A DNA stretch of 64,000 nucleotides from Nitrospirota bacterium (GCA_023229435.1 JALNZF010000002.1:186001-250000); one strand, 5' to 3'. Shown: positions 33,294 to 42,146, numbered from the stretch's first letter. Notes: generated from the letters alone by a model not told the origin. A program made the numbers and translations.

Positions 33294-35234
33294 ATGGGTA
33301 ATAATCTCGTTTACAAAATATTGGGATCACATCTGGTCGAAGGAACGCTTACAGCGGGTACCGAGATCGCGATCAGGATCGATCAGACACTAACCCAGGA
33401 CGCGACCGGCACCATGACCTATCTGCAGTTCGAGGCCATGGATGTGCCGCGGGTCAAGACCGAGCTTTCGGTGAGCTACGTGGACCACAACACGCTCCAG
33501 GACGGGTTCGAGAACGCCGATGACCACCGGTATTTGCAGACCGTCGCATCAAAATACGGGATCTACTATTCGAAAGCGGGGAACGGCATCTGTCACCAGG
33601 TGCACCTTGAGCGTTTCGGAAGGCCCGGCAGGACGCTCCTCGGGTCCGATTCTCATACGCCCACCGGCGGCGGCATCGGTATGATCGCCATCGGCGCAGG
33701 CGGACTTGACGTGGCAGCGGCCATGGGAGGCGGACCGTTCTACCTCACCTGTCCCAAGGTCGTAAAAATAAATTTAACCGGCAAACTTCAGCCCTGGGTA
33801 TCGGCCAAGGACATCATCCTCACAATCCTCAAGATGCTCACGAGCAAAGGTAACGTCGGCACCGTGATAGAATATGGCGGCGACGGGATCAAAACGCTTT
33901 CCGTACCCGAGCGCGCGACCATCACAAACATGGGCGCGGAACTTGGGGTGACCACATCGATCTTTCCAAGCGATGACATTACCCGTTCATTTCTCAAGGC
34001 ACAGAGAAGAGAGTCTGATTGGCTTGCACTCGCTGCTGATGTTGATGCGGATTATCACCGGGTGATCGAACTTGACCTCGGCACGATCGTACCGCTCATG
34101 GCACAGCCGCACTCCCCTGATAATATCGGTACGGTGAAGGAGCTGGCGGGAACGAAAGTGGACCAGGTCATGGTCGGCTCATGCACCAACTCATCGTATC
34201 GTGACCTGATGATCGTGGCGTCGATGTTGAAAGGAAGAAGGGTCTTTCCGGATGTGAGCTTCGGCGTAGCGCCCGGGTCCCGCCAGGTGCTCGAGATGAT
34301 CGCCAGGAACGGTGCAATGGCTGATATCGTCTCCGCGGGAGCGAGGATCCTCGAATCGACGTGCGGTTTCTGCATCGGGAGCGGCCAGGCGCCGAAGACC
34401 GACGCGATCTCGGTCCGCACGAGCAACAGGAACTTTGAAGGCCGCTCCGGCACAAAGAGCGCGAAGGTCTATCTCGCCAGTCCCGAGTCCGCTGTTGCCG
34501 CCGCGCTCACCGGCGGGATCATGGATCCCCGTGATCTCGAAATCCCCTATCCCGAGATCGCCATGCCCGAACAATTCTGGACCAACGACTCGATGGTCCT
34601 TCCCCCTGCCAAGGACCCGCTGTCGGTGACCGTCTACCGGGGCCCGAACATCGGCGATCCGCCTGCTGCAGAACCGCTTCCCGACGTCATTCATGGCGTG
34701 GTAACGATCAAGGTCGGCGACAAGATCACAACGGACCACATTATGCCTGCGGGATCGCGATTGAAATACCGCTCGAATATTCCGAAGTACGCGGAGTTCG
34801 TGTTCGAGGGAGTCGATGCGTCCTTTGCAAAAAGAGCGCTTGAGAACAAAAAAACAGGAAAGCACAATGTCGTGATCGCAGGAGCGAGCTATGGTCAGGG
34901 TTCGAGCCGCGAACATGCGGCCATCTGTCCCATGTACCTGGGCGTCAAGACAGTGATCGCAAAATCGTTTGAGCGCATCCATGCGGCGAACCTCATCAAC
35001 TTCGGCATTCTGCCGCTCACCTTCACGAACGAAGCTGATTATGATGCGATCGGAGCAAATGATGAGATCGAAATCGCCGCGATCAAAGCAGCCCTCGAGG
35101 CGGGAACGGACCTGATGCTCAATGACACGACGAATGGCAATCGTGTTCCGCTGAAATATACATTGAGCATGAGACAACGGGACATTCTTCTGGCTGGCGG
35201 GATGCTGAACTACACAAAAACGCAGACGAAATAA
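33294..35234 (+). CDS. acn: Aconitate hydratase
   Basis: 646 residues. It interconverts citrate and isocitrate in the TCA cycle using a labile 4Fe-4S cluster. Cluster ligands are visible in VGSCTNSSYRDL near 297 and ESTCGFCIGSGQ near 355; active-site segments include GSDSHTPTGGGIGM near 120 and, in the swivelling C-terminal domain, IMPAGSRLKYRSN near 482 and GASYGQGSSREHAA near 530. The length of about 650 is typical of the shorter bacterial or mitochondrial-like aconitases found in anaerobes rather than the 890-residue AcnA. It is monocistronic, with its own promoter and a hairpin terminator downstream. 35235-35388 holds no other gene. Confidence 0.94.
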   Translation: MGNNLVYKILGSHLVEGTLTAGTEIAIRIDQTLTQDATGTMTYLQFEAMDVPRVKTELSVSYVDHNTLQDGFENADDHRYLQTVASKYGIYYSKAGNGICHQVHLERFGRPGRTLLGSDSHTPTGGGIGMIAIGAGGLDVAAAMGGGPFYLTCPKVVKINLTGKLQPWVSAKDIILTILKMLTSKGNVGTVIEYGGDGIKTLSVPERATITNMGAELGVTTSIFPSDDITRSFLKAQRRESDWLALAADVDADYHRVIELDLGTIVPLMAQPHSPDNIGTVKELAGTKVDQVMVGSCTNSSYRDLMIVASMLKGRRVFPDVSFGVAPGSRQVLEMIARNGAMADIVSAGARILESTCGFCIGSGQAPKTDAISVRTSNRNFEGRSGTKSAKVYLASPESAVAAALTGGIMDPRDLEIPYPEIAMPEQFWTNDSMVLPPAKDPLSVTVYRGPNIGDPPAAEPLPDVIHGVVTIKVGDKITTDHIMPAGSRLKYRSNIPKYAEFVFEGVDASFAKRALENKKTGKHNVVIAGASYGQGSSREHAAICPMYLGVKTVIAKSFERIHAANLINFGILPLTFTNEADYDAIGANDEIEIAAIKAALEAGTDLMLNDTTNGNRVPLKYTLSMRQRDILLAGGMLNYTKTQTK

Positions 35235-35388
35235 GACGACTTATCCTCAAAAGAACATTGGGGACGCAGATACAGATAAAAAGTATCTCTATAACTAAAA
35301 CAAGACTCACCCTTGTGGTGATGATTCGTCTGGCTTTATCAGAGACAATCCGCGTTCACCTGTTGCCAACTTCCGTTTCCAGAATAAA

Positions 35389-35424
35389 AAATCCCCCAAC
35401 AGATCGATACCTGCCGGGGGATTT
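35389..35424. terminator. Bidirectional intrinsic terminator between aconitase and the barrel protein gene
   Basis: AAATCCCCC (35389-35397) pairs perfectly with GGGGGATTT (35416-35424) over an 18-nt loop. A/T-rich flanks on each side suit termination in both directions between these converging genes. Confidence 0.7.
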
Positions 35425-35446
35425 CACGGAAAAGATTGCTGATACT

Positions 35447-35971
35447 TTAAAAATAGAAGTTAAAGCTTATCGCTGCTCTTTGAGTCCCAATCGTCGTTTC
35501 CTTATACTTGGTCGTCACGGCACCGGCAGTTGTTTCTGTTTCTGAAGATGTGTAGCCGAAACCGACGCTTCCCTCAACACTGAACTGCTTGTGTAGAAAG
35601 TATTCAGCGCCGAATTCCCCCATGATGCTCATGTCCTTCTGGTCTCCGTCCCGCGTCTTGCTATAGAAAATACTACCTCCTGCAAAGGGGGCAAAGTCGT
35701 CGATTTTCAGGTATTTTCTTACACCGCCGCCTATTCCAATATCAGTGCCCTTTGCATCACCGCCTTTTGCGCCGAAACCAAACCCGGCAAGCACGGCGAG
35801 ATCTCTTAAAATAAAGTATTTGCCGGTGATGACGAAACTATCACTGCTATTAACCGCATTGATATTAAATCCTATGGTTCCCTTTTGCAAGCTGTTGGCT
35901 GCCGATGCGCTCCCGATACCGATACCCATAACCATGGCCATTGCTACCACAACGATCACAACTTTTTTCAT
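35447..35971 (-). CDS. Small outer-membrane beta-barrel protein
   Basis: 174 residues from the ATG at 35971, where AAGGAGGAAC is correctly spaced; the frame runs further upstream without a ribosome site. Signal peptide MKKVVIVVVAMAMVMGIGIGSASA is cleaved before ANS. The mature part alternates Gly/aromatic strands (GKYFILRDLAVLAGFGFGAK, FAPFAGGSIFYSK, FSVEGSVGFGYTSS) and ends RAAISFNFYF, with the terminal Phe expected of an outer-membrane insertion signal. It resembles OmpW/OmpA-like eight-stranded barrels. Ligand or function is unknown. Confidence 0.8.
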   Translation of the reverse strand: MKKVVIVVVAMAMVMGIGIGSASAANSLQKGTIGFNINAVNSSDSFVITGKYFILRDLAVLAGFGFGAKGGDAKGTDIGIGGGVRKYLKIDDFAPFAGGSIFYSKTRDGDQKDMSIMGEFGAEYFLHKQFSVEGSVGFGYTSSETETTAGAVTTKYKETTIGTQRAAISFNFYF

Positions 35972-36166
35972 CTTGTTCCTCCTTGAGAAAATATATGGCC
36001 TGATGACCAACCAACATGTTGTGCGCGACAAACTGCTCCGTCCTTCGTAGAACAAGAGTACAACAAACTGTCAGTCATGGCAAGTAATAATTTAATTGGA
36101 GGACTCACGAGCAGACGGTCGTTACCAGTGCCGTACTGGTGACATAACATCATCAGAGACTTTCCC

Positions 36167-36958
36167 TTACACCCCTGCCTCACGCATGAGCAGAATCGGC
36201 ATGCGCGCCCGTTCCGGCTCATCGAGTAAAATAGACGCGGCCTTGGTCAGCTCGGAAGGCGTTTTTCCGCCTGCGGGAAGCATGATCAGGGACACCGAGT
36301 ATTCCTCGGCTGCCTTCAGGATCTCCTCGTCCGGGTAACCGGACTTGATCGCCTCCGAAACATCGATCCCCTCTTTGGTCAATGCGCTTTTGATCTTCTT
36401 GACCGTCGCGGTTGTCCACTTCTTCACCTGTTCAAGCTCCACTTTTTCTCCCGCGCTGTAGAGATGGACAGGCACAATACCGAGGAGCAACACCTTCGAA
36501 CTCGTGGCCTTTGTCTCTGCGATGATGTCCTCTTTGTTGGCCAACGACATGTCCGAGCTGCCGAGGGGGACCAGGATGGTTCCTGGCATGATGTATACCG
36601 GGCAGGAGGCCTTCTTCAGGATCGCCCTGTAGCGCGGTGAGGCAAGGATCAATCCTGCGTGCTCGGCTTCTGCGACACGCAGGGTCTCCTCTGCAGGGTC
36701 TCCCTCTACAGACATTATCTTTACACTCACATCCGGACCAACTTCCCGGATCATGTTCTCGGCATCTTGCAGGTGCCTCTTTACCTCAGCACGGGCAGCT
36801 TCCTCTGCCTTGGGACCGGCACCGTAGTCAATGAACAAGCTGCTCTGGAATACATGCAGGACTAAGACCTCTCCACCCTTTTCCTTTGCTTTCCTTATCC
36901 CATAGCGCAGGGCGGTCTTGGACTGGATTGTGCCATCGTATATGGTAAGAATCTTCAT
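36167..36958 (-). CDS. Tandem universal stress protein (two Usp domains)
   Basis: 263 residues from the ATG at 36958 (MKILTIYDGTIQSKTALRYG); the reading frame extends upstream without a ribosome site. The N-terminal domain resembles the Usp at 37932 (both continue with KGGEVxxLHVF and SxFIDYxA), indicating duplication. The second domain, from about residue 130, is more divergent (PVYIMPGTILVPLGSSDM) and ends ARMPILLMREAGV. Neither half has an intact G-2x-G-9x-G(S/T) ATP signature, so it may not bind ATP. It lies in a cluster with three other usp genes. Confidence 0.8.
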   Translation of the reverse strand: MKILTIYDGTIQSKTALRYGIRKAKEKGGEVLVLHVFQSSLFIDYGAGPKAEEAARAEVKRHLQDAENMIREVGPDVSVKIMSVEGDPAEETLRVAEAEHAGLILASPRYRAILKKASCPVYIMPGTILVPLGSSDMSLANKEDIIAETKATSSKVLLLGIVPVHLYSAGEKVELEQVKKWTTATVKKIKSALTKEGIDVSEAIKSGYPDEEILKAAEEYSVSLIMLPAGGKTPSELTKAASILLDEPERARMPILLMREAGV

Positions 36959-36997
36959 AAGCGACCTCTTTCTGGGTAATAAGTCAGGCTCTGTATG

Positions 36998-37019
36998 TGC
37001 AACATGAAATGTTGGTGCA
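36998..37019. promoter_or_regulatory. Dyad resembling an enhancer site for a sigma-54 activator
   Basis: TGCAACAT (36998-37005) is mirrored by ATGTTGGTGCA (37009-37019). A similar dyad at 45328-45352 shares TGCA.CATGA...TGTTG.TGCA. This site lies about 150 bp upstream of the sigma-54 promoter at 37160, a normal enhancer distance. Confidence 0.45.
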
Positions 37020-37159
37020 TCATATAGATGCATTAATAACTTGTTATTTTATTAGCAGTTATTTAAATCTGCATTTAACATGTCCATATTAGCGCATCTA
37101 TTAATTGCACCACTTACTACAAATTATCACAATTTACAATTAACTCAATGCCTTGCAAT

Positions 37160-37176
37160 CAGGCATGGTCATTGCT
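37160..37176 (+). promoter_or_regulatory. Sigma-54 promoter of the small gene at 37230
   Basis: CAGGCATGGTCATTGCT matches the -24/-12 consensus YTGGCACGRNNNTTGCW at 15 of 17 positions, with the essential GG and GC exactly 10 bp apart. The start would be near 37187, with a 43-nt leader. Confidence 0.7.
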
Positions 37177-37229
37177 ATATATGATATCAACCAGGCAATG
37201 TTCATAATTCAGATTCCAAGGAGACCACT

Positions 37230-37364
37230 ATGAAAAAGTTTATCGCAATGCTCGAAGACCTCTGGGTTGCCGTCGCATTTGCAGAAGCCGGCGTTTATGA
37301 GCCTGCTGGTCTGCAGGAGTTGCAACCCCGTTGTCAAGATACACTCCGAATTCATACTGCTTAA
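37230..37364 (+). CDS. 44-residue protein of a small conserved family (FAEAG family, copy 1)
   Basis: A short gene with a good ribosome site (CCAAGGAGACC) behind a strong sigma-54 promoter. The product starts MKKFIAMLEDLWVAVAFAEA and continues GVYEPAGLQELQ. It is clearly related to the 48-residue product at 45027-45173 (MEKLIKMIEDIMVAITFAEA); the first 24 positions share at least 12 identities. The shared part would form one amphipathic helix ending FAEAG. Function is unknown. Both copies lie beside usp genes and sigma-54 regulators, so a stress role is likely by context. Confidence 0.7.
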   Translation: MKKFIAMLEDLWVAVAFAEAGVYEPAGLQELQPRCQDTLRIHTA

Positions 37365-37385
37365 TTTCTTTAGACCAAGGAGGCA

Positions 37386-37604
37386 ATGATGCACATCGAA
37401 ATATTCGCGATTAACCTCAGGAACATTCTTCTTTTTCAACTGCTGGTGGCACTTGCTCTCGCGGGGAATGTACCCGTTGTCCAGCAGGAACTGCTCAAGA
37501 TCTGGAATAGGCTCAACACCCCTTTGCTTCCGAAAAAATCTTCCAGGACCAACCATAAGTCCAACAAGTTCTGGGAGATCGATATGACCAAGTTCGAACC
37601 CTAA
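37386..37604 (+). CDS. 72-residue protein with a hydrophobic N-terminal segment
   Basis: It begins 21 bp after the 44-residue gene with a strong ribosome site (AAGGAGG) and would be co-transcribed from the sigma-54 promoter. Residues 9-27 (NLRNILLFQLLVALALAGN) form a possible membrane helix, and the C-terminal half is basic (PKKSSRTNHKSNKFW). The sequence has no family I recognise. The ribosome site and operon position argue that it is real; an alternative start is the second ATG. Confidence 0.5.
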   Translation: MMHIEIFAINLRNILLFQLLVALALAGNVPVVQQELLKIWNRLNTPLLPKKSSRTNHKSNKFWEIDMTKFEP

Positions 37605-37621
37605 AACTGGTCACGTCCTTC

Positions 37622-37825
37622 TCAGTTTAAATGTGATACTTGATAGAGAACGTACACAAGCAGGGCAACTGGTCCAAAACTTACGACATTCGACGCGAGC
37701 GCCCTCACAACCTTCCCGTAAAGGTCTATCCTGCCGATAATGCTGGGCACGAGAAGCGATCCCATGAACATCATCTGAAATAGCATAAAAAAATTCGATT
37801 GAAGAAATGCGTGTTCAAAATCCAT
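37622..37825 (-). CDS. Small two-helix membrane protein
   Basis: 67 residues from the ATG at 37825 (MDFEHAFLQSNFFMLFQMMF), preceded by GGGAGAGC. Two membrane helices are predicted, at about 8-28 (NFFMLFQMMFMGSLLVPSII) and 45-63 (VVSFGPVALLVYVLYQV). It follows the usp gene at 37932 by 106 bp on the same strand, without a convincing terminator between them, so it may be expressed from the sigma-54 promoter at 38422. Function is unknown. Confidence 0.55.
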   Translation of the reverse strand: MDFEHAFLQSNFFMLFQMMFMGSLLVPSIIGRIDLYGKVVRALASNVVSFGPVALLVYVLYQVSHLN

Positions 37826-37931
37826 GATAGCTCTCCCTGTAACAACCAATCATTTTCGCAGATAGTTCGTATCGTTCTTAAAATCAGAAAAAACCTTCCT
37901 CCTGGCCTTCGCGAGAAGCGGGTCTTTTCTT

Positions 37932-38363
37932 TTACATCGACTTCGTGGAAAGTGCGGCAACATGCAGCTTTGCTGCTTCGCTCGTGAGTTCGGATTCACC
38001 CAAAGCCCTCTGATACTTGTTGATGATCTTCGTGAACTTCGGCGGGCAGAGCAGAACATCCACCTTCTCCGCCTTTGCAAAGCTGATCATTTCCTCGGTC
38101 GGATTCCCTTCAGTGCTGAAGAGGCTCGCCTTCACACCTTTGCCCTTCTCGCGAATGATGGTCTTTGCCTCGTTGATAAATTGTTCTGCTTCAGCCTTTG
38201 CAATGCCCTGTGCATCAACGATAGCATCGTAATCGATGAACATGCTGTTGTTGAAAACATGGAGTGCCACTACCTCTCCGCCCTTCTCCCGCGCTTTGTC
38301 CATACCGTACACCAGGGCTTCTTTCGCCTGCAGCGTGCCGTCATAAGCAACCATGATCTTCAT
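37932..38363 (-). CDS. Universal stress protein, sigma-54-dependent
   Basis: 143 residues beginning MKIMVAYDGTLQAKEALVYG, with the Usp fold through VVALHVFNNSMFIDYDAIVD and VDVLLCPPKFTKIINKYQRA. The canonical ATP-binding glycines are absent, as in the related two-domain protein at 36167. Upstream lies a sigma-54 promoter (38422-38438), and further upstream the gene for an NtrC-type regulator, which probably activates it. Confidence 0.85.
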   Translation of the reverse strand: MKIMVAYDGTLQAKEALVYGMDKAREKGGEVVALHVFNNSMFIDYDAIVDAQGIAKAEAEQFINEAKTIIREKGKGVKASLFSTEGNPTEEMISFAKAEKVDVLLCPPKFTKIINKYQRALGESELTSEAAKLHVAALSTKSM

Positions 38364-38421
38364 GTTAACTACCTCCTGTTGGATTTTTTTATTGTTTTGT
38401 CCGCTTCTGATCTAACTATAT

Positions 38422-38438
38422 TGCATGGGGCGTGCCAG
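38422..38438 (-). promoter_or_regulatory. Sigma-54 promoter of the usp gene at 37932
   Basis: On the minus strand CTGGCACGCCCCATGCA fits YTGGCACGRNNNTTGCW at 15 of 17 positions, with an intact TGGCACG -24 block. The start would be near 38411, with a 48-nt leader. Confidence 0.75.
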
Positions 38439-38477
38439 AATTTTACCTGCTATTTTTCAAGAGGTTAAGTTGTGCGG

Positions 38478-38495
38478 TGCAGTTTTTTTACTGCA
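38478..38495. promoter_or_regulatory. TGCAGT-N6-ACTGCA dyad upstream of a sigma-54 promoter
   Basis: TGCAGT and ACTGCA flank a run of T about 50 bp upstream of the -24 element; further TGCA-type half sites follow (ttactgcacta at about 38512). It may be the activator binding site. Confidence 0.4.
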
Positions 38496-38576
38496 TGAGG
38501 GGGCGCAAGTTATTACTGCACTATGCCGGGGAGAACGGAGACGGGGGATAATTTAGAGGTATTTTGGAGCAATCAA

Positions 38577-39968
38577 TTATTTTATAGGAGAGACAGATAC
38601 CATATCAATACCAAGCAGCCTGATCTTCTGCTGGAGATTCTGACGGTGGACGTTGAGCAGGCGCGCTGCCTCGGATATATTACCGCCTGATTCAATCAGC
38701 GCCGCGATAATGAGGCTCTTTTCGAACTGGCCTTTCGCATCCTTGAGCGGCATGATCGGGATCTTCTGCGCATCCTGGCTGAGCTTCTTATCCTCAAGAA
38801 TATACTTGGGTAGATCTTCTTTTTGCACAACCGGCCCCGCAGTAAAGGCGATGGCATACTCGATCGAGTTCTCGAGCTCACGCACATTACCCGGGAAATG
38901 GTAGTTCAGGAGCGCCTGCATCGCGTCCTTAACAACTCCGGTGATATTCTTTTCCGGCGCTTTGTTCTTGTGTTTGTCGATAAAATGGTTTACGAGCAGG
39001 GGAATATCATCCTTTCTCCTGCGAAGAGGCGGCAGCTCGATGGGGATCACGTTCAGCCGGTAGAACAGGTCTTCCCGGAAATTCTTCTCAGCGATGGCTT
39101 TCTTCAGGTCTTTATTTGTGGCAGCGATAACGCGCACATTCACCTTGCGCGGTTGGACGTCGCCGATACGCGTAAACTCACCTTCCTGCAGGACCCGCAG
39201 AAGTTTTACCTGGAGCGGCGGTGAGAGCTCGCCGATCTCATCGAGGAACAGGGTTCCCTTGTCCGCTTCTTCCACAAGTCCGCGTTTGTCCGCAATCGCG
39301 CTCGTGAACGATCCCTTCATGTGGCCGAAGAACTCGGACTCGATAAGCCCATCGGGGATGGCTCCGCAGTTCACCGTCACGAACTTCCGACGGGCCCGCA
39401 CGCTGTTCGAATGGATCGCCCGCGCCACCAGTTCCTTGCCTGTTCCGCTCTCGCCGGTCACGAGCACATTGCTCTCGCTCGATGCCGCGTGGCGCATGAC
39501 CCGGAATGTCTCGCGGATCTCTGGACTGTTGCCGATGATGTTCTGGAACGAATACCGCGTCTCGATCTGCGTACGAAGAACGAGGTTCTCCCGTTCCAGC
39601 CTTCGCTTTTCGAGCGCCCTCCTGACGGGTAACCTTACTTCATCCGGCGAGAACGGTTTGGGGATGTAGTCGTAGATCCCTTTCTTGACCGCGTCCACGG
39701 CTGACGGGATGGTGCCGAACGCGGTGATGATGATGAATATGCTGTCAGTGTCGATTTCCCGGACCTTTTCATAGAACTGGAATCCATTCATGACCGGCAT
39801 TTTGAGGTCCGATACAATAAGGTCAAAAGAGTTCTTTCGCACCATATCGACCGCGTCCACACTGCTCGTCGTGGCGATCACCTCAATTCCTTCCATCTCA
39901 AGGATGGCCTTCATGGCCTCACATACGCTTGACTCGTCGTCCACGACGAGCGCTCTTATCTTATCCAT
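38577..39968 (-). CDS. Sigma-54-dependent response regulator (NtrC family) with atypical GSFTSA loop
   Basis: 463 residues: receiver domain (VVDDESS, phospho-Asp in LIVSDLKMPVMNG near 54, Lys in YIPKPFS), AAA+ domain with Walker A GESGTGKE near 170 and Walker B GTLFLDEIGE near 230, and a C-terminal Fis-type HTH (GGNISEAARLLNVHRQNLQQ). The loop that contacts sigma-54, normally GAFTGA, reads GSFTSA. GSFTGA is common, but replacement of the last glycine by Ser is not. It is the partner of the histidine kinase gene, which it overlaps by 8 bp. The sigma-54 usp promoter lies just downstream, making that gene a likely target. Confidence 0.92.
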   Translation of the reverse strand: MDKIRALVVDDESSVCEAMKAILEMEGIEVIATTSSVDAVDMVRKNSFDLIVSDLKMPVMNGFQFYEKVREIDTDSIFIIITAFGTIPSAVDAVKKGIYDYIPKPFSPDEVRLPVRRALEKRRLERENLVLRTQIETRYSFQNIIGNSPEIRETFRVMRHAASSESNVLVTGESGTGKELVARAIHSNSVRARRKFVTVNCGAIPDGLIESEFFGHMKGSFTSAIADKRGLVEEADKGTLFLDEIGELSPPLQVKLLRVLQEGEFTRIGDVQPRKVNVRVIAATNKDLKKAIAEKNFREDLFYRLNVIPIELPPLRRRKDDIPLLVNHFIDKHKNKAPEKNITGVVKDAMQALLNYHFPGNVRELENSIEYAIAFTAGPVVQKEDLPKYILEDKKLSQDAQKIPIMPLKDAKGQFEKSLIIAALIESGGNISEAARLLNVHRQNLQQKIRLLGIDMVSVSPIK

Positions 39969-41625
39969 GGATCGGCACCTTCACGGTAAATGTCGTCCCC
40001 TGTCCCATAACGCTGGCGACCTCGATATCTCCGCCATGTTTCTTAATGATACCATAGCTCACGGCCAGTCCGAGGCCCGTACCTTTCGTTTCTCCCTTGG
40101 TCGTAAAAAAGGGATCGAAGATCTTGCCCATATGCTCCGGAGCTATACCCGAGCCCGTGTCACGGAAGACGATCCCGACAAACGTGTCAATGACCCGGGT
40201 GGACACCTCGATTTTTCCCGGCGGTGTAATGGCATGAATGGCATTTAATGAAAGGTTCAGGACCACCTGCCCTATCTGGGCCGGGTCGGCATACACATCC
40301 GGCAGATTTTCGCCCAGGTTTATGGAGAGTTCTATCCCCTTAAAAGCCTCCTGCGCGACAAGTGAGTCCATGATCTCTTCCACCGGCCGGTTGATGTTGA
40401 TCTTGACGGGCTTGATATTCACTTCTCTTCCAAAATTGAGGAGCTGCCGAACGATGTTCCGCGCCCGCTCGGTCTCGCGAACTACGATCTTGAGCTGGTC
40501 GCATCTCGGATCGGCCTTGGGACACTGTTCGAGGATGAGGTTGGAAAAGGTAAGCACCGAGGTGAGTGGATTGTTGATCTCGTGGGCTATGCCGGCGGCG
40601 AGCATCCCGACCGAAGCGAGCTTTTCCGCCTCCACCAGCTGCGCTTGTTTCTCCCGCAGCTTTTCGATGGTGTGCTCGAGCGACCAGAGTGCGTTCTTCA
40701 GCTTCTCCTCCATGAGATTGAACGACGCCTCGAGCGATGCCAGCTCGTCCTTTCCCTTAACCTCGATGCTTTCCGAAAAATCACCCTGGGCGATCTTCTT
40801 GGTTATTTTTTCAAGCGTGCGAAGCGGCGATGCGATGCTGTTTGCCAGCTTGATGTTGATGATGGTCCCGAAAATAACCACCAGCACCAGCGCGACCACC
40901 AGCAGGGTGATGGACATCTTGATCGTCGTGGCAATGCTCGCCCGTTCTTTTTTTGAAAGGTTCTGCGTAAAGGACTGGATGTCCCGGGCCGTGATGCGCA
41001 TTCTCTCAATTGCTTCCGTTTTCGCCTCGTAGAGACCATACAGCCTGGTAACGAGGTCCCGGTATTCCCGGATCGCGGGATGGGAGGCAAGGGTCGGGTG
41101 CTGCGCAGTCCTCATGAAATTCTCATAGACCACTTTATTTTTGTACAGCATGATGTTCTTCTCTTGCCGCCTCAGGACGAGAAACGCCCGGAGAGCCGTG
41201 TTGCCAAGCGTCCGCTCCACGTCCTGTCCTTTGAGCCGCACGAGTTCCTCCAGCTCTTCCTGGGAGGTATCGTTCGCCGCGATGGTTTCAATGAGGCGCT
41301 CATACTCGGCGATGGTCTGCTTCATCATGGCGCTATCCTTACCGCCGATCTCCCGGGCGATCTCCGATTTGATGTCATCAATGGTTTTCTTGAGCGTACT
41401 GAGATACTTTTGCAATACGTCGAGGCTTTCTTGGTCCTTGAACAGGAGGAAGTTCTTTTCATATCGCCGTACTTCAAGGATGGTATTGGTGATATCGTCC
41501 GCCGTCTCCACGAGGACCAGCCGCAGAGAGATCGTCCGGAGCTCTTTATAGGCAAAGAATCCGAGTATGGCCAAAAGAAATATATACAGGCCGAAACCGA
41601 CGAAGAGTTTATCCCGTATCTTCAT
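39961..41625 (-). CDS. Membrane sensor histidine kinase, partner of the NtrC-type regulator
   Basis: 554 residues: helix 1 at 8-26 (LFVGFGLYIFLLAILGFFAY), a mostly helical periplasmic domain of about 200 residues, helix 2 near 235-257 (ITLLVVALVLVVIFGTIINI), a HAMP linker, the HisKA box with GIAHEINNPLTSVL near 345, and HATPase with NLSLNAIHA, DTGSGIAPEHMGKIF and GTGLGLAVSYGI. The periplasmic part resembles the four-helix sensor of methyl-accepting proteins. The -10 box lies only 8 nt before the ATG and there is no ribosome site, so the mRNA is probably leaderless. Confidence 0.92.
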   Translation of the reverse strand: MKIRDKLFVGFGLYIFLLAILGFFAYKELRTISLRLVLVETADDITNTILEVRRYEKNFLLFKDQESLDVLQKYLSTLKKTIDDIKSEIAREIGGKDSAMMKQTIAEYERLIETIAANDTSQEELEELVRLKGQDVERTLGNTALRAFLVLRRQEKNIMLYKNKVVYENFMRTAQHPTLASHPAIREYRDLVTRLYGLYEAKTEAIERMRITARDIQSFTQNLSKKERASIATTIKMSITLLVVALVLVVIFGTIINIKLANSIASPLRTLEKITKKIAQGDFSESIEVKGKDELASLEASFNLMEEKLKNALWSLEHTIEKLREKQAQLVEAEKLASVGMLAAGIAHEINNPLTSVLTFSNLILEQCPKADPRCDQLKIVVRETERARNIVRQLLNFGREVNIKPVKININRPVEEIMDSLVAQEAFKGIELSINLGENLPDVYADPAQIGQVVLNLSLNAIHAITPPGKIEVSTRVIDTFVGIVFRDTGSGIAPEHMGKIFDPFFTTKGETKGTGLGLAVSYGIIKKHGGDIEVASVMGQGTTFTVKVPIHG

Positions 41626-41633
41626 GTGACGTT

Positions 41634-41639
41634 ATTATA
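41634..41639 (-). promoter_or_regulatory. Perfect -10 box (TATAAT) eight bases before the kinase ATG
   Basis: The minus strand reads TATAATAACGTCACATG. The -35 region (TTTCTT, 17 bp further up) is weak, and there is no Shine-Dalgarno sequence. Transcription would begin at or one to two bases before the AUG. Confidence 0.5.
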
Positions 41640-41664
41640 GCGTAACCCCGCTTAAAAAGAAACA

Positions 41665-41704
41665 GGGGTTCGATGGCGCCGCCACCGAACCCCCGCGTTT
41701 TTTT
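41665..41704. terminator. Intrinsic terminator between a usp gene and the kinase operon
   Basis: GGGGTTCG (41665-41672) pairs with CGAACCCC (41686-41693), with TGGC/GCCA continuing the stem inside. A run of seven T follows on the plus strand; on the minus strand TTTCTTTTT follows after a few bases. It should end the gntR-tauE-usp transcript just beyond the usp stop. Confidence 0.65.
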
Positions 41705-42146
41705 ATATCCAGCACGGTTCTTTCACGACATAGACACAGCAGTGGCTGTGGCGCACGACGTTGGCTGCCACGCTTCCAAGGCTGAAGCGACTGTTCGCGT
41801 TCCTCCCTCTGCTTCCGATCACGATGAGGTCGATCTTTTCCTTTTCAGCAAAAGAGACGATCTCCTGTGCGGGAGAGGGCGCCGTGGCAAGGACCGTGTT
41901 CACCTTGCCAACTCCGCACGCTTTCATCAATTCCGTTGATTTGGCCAGGAGCTCTTCTCCTTGTTTTTTCATGCTTTCGAGAAGCCGGTTGCGCTCTGAA
42001 GCGGAAAGTTCGAGGTCGATGTCCGCCACCGACGGGATGACCGTTATCAGGTACAGCTGCGCATCTTTTGTCTTTGCATAGTGAGATGCCACCTTGATGC
42101 CTTCTGATGCATGTTTGGATCCGTCAACCGGTACCAATACTTTCAT
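41703..42146 (-). CDS. Universal stress protein, last gene of the tauE operon
   Basis: 147 residues from the ATG at 42146 (MKVLVPVDGSKHASEGIKVA); upstream codons of the same frame lack a ribosome site and overlap the preceding gene. The ATP signature VIGSRGRNANSRFSLGSVAA is present. It starts 8 bp after the membrane-protein gene, so it is co-transcribed with tauE. This link of a Usp to a sulfite-exporter-type permease is a contextual clue that the operon answers to stress. Confidence 0.9.
   Translation of the reverse strand: MKVLVPVDGSKHASEGIKVASHYAKTKDAQLYLITVIPSVADIDLELSASERNRLLESMKKQGEELLAKSTELMKACGVGKVNTVLATAPSPAQEIVSFAEKEKIDLIVIGSRGRNANSRFSLGSVAANVVRHSHCCVYVVKEPCWI

Noticed and set aside
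34191..35177. 328-codon open frame on the minus strand
   Set aside because: Antisense to the C-terminal half of aconitase.
36959..37030. A sigma-54 promoter reading left into the tandem usp gene at 36167
   Set aside because: TGCAC and TTGCA blocks exist, but the spacing is about seven bases too long and there is no GG at -24.
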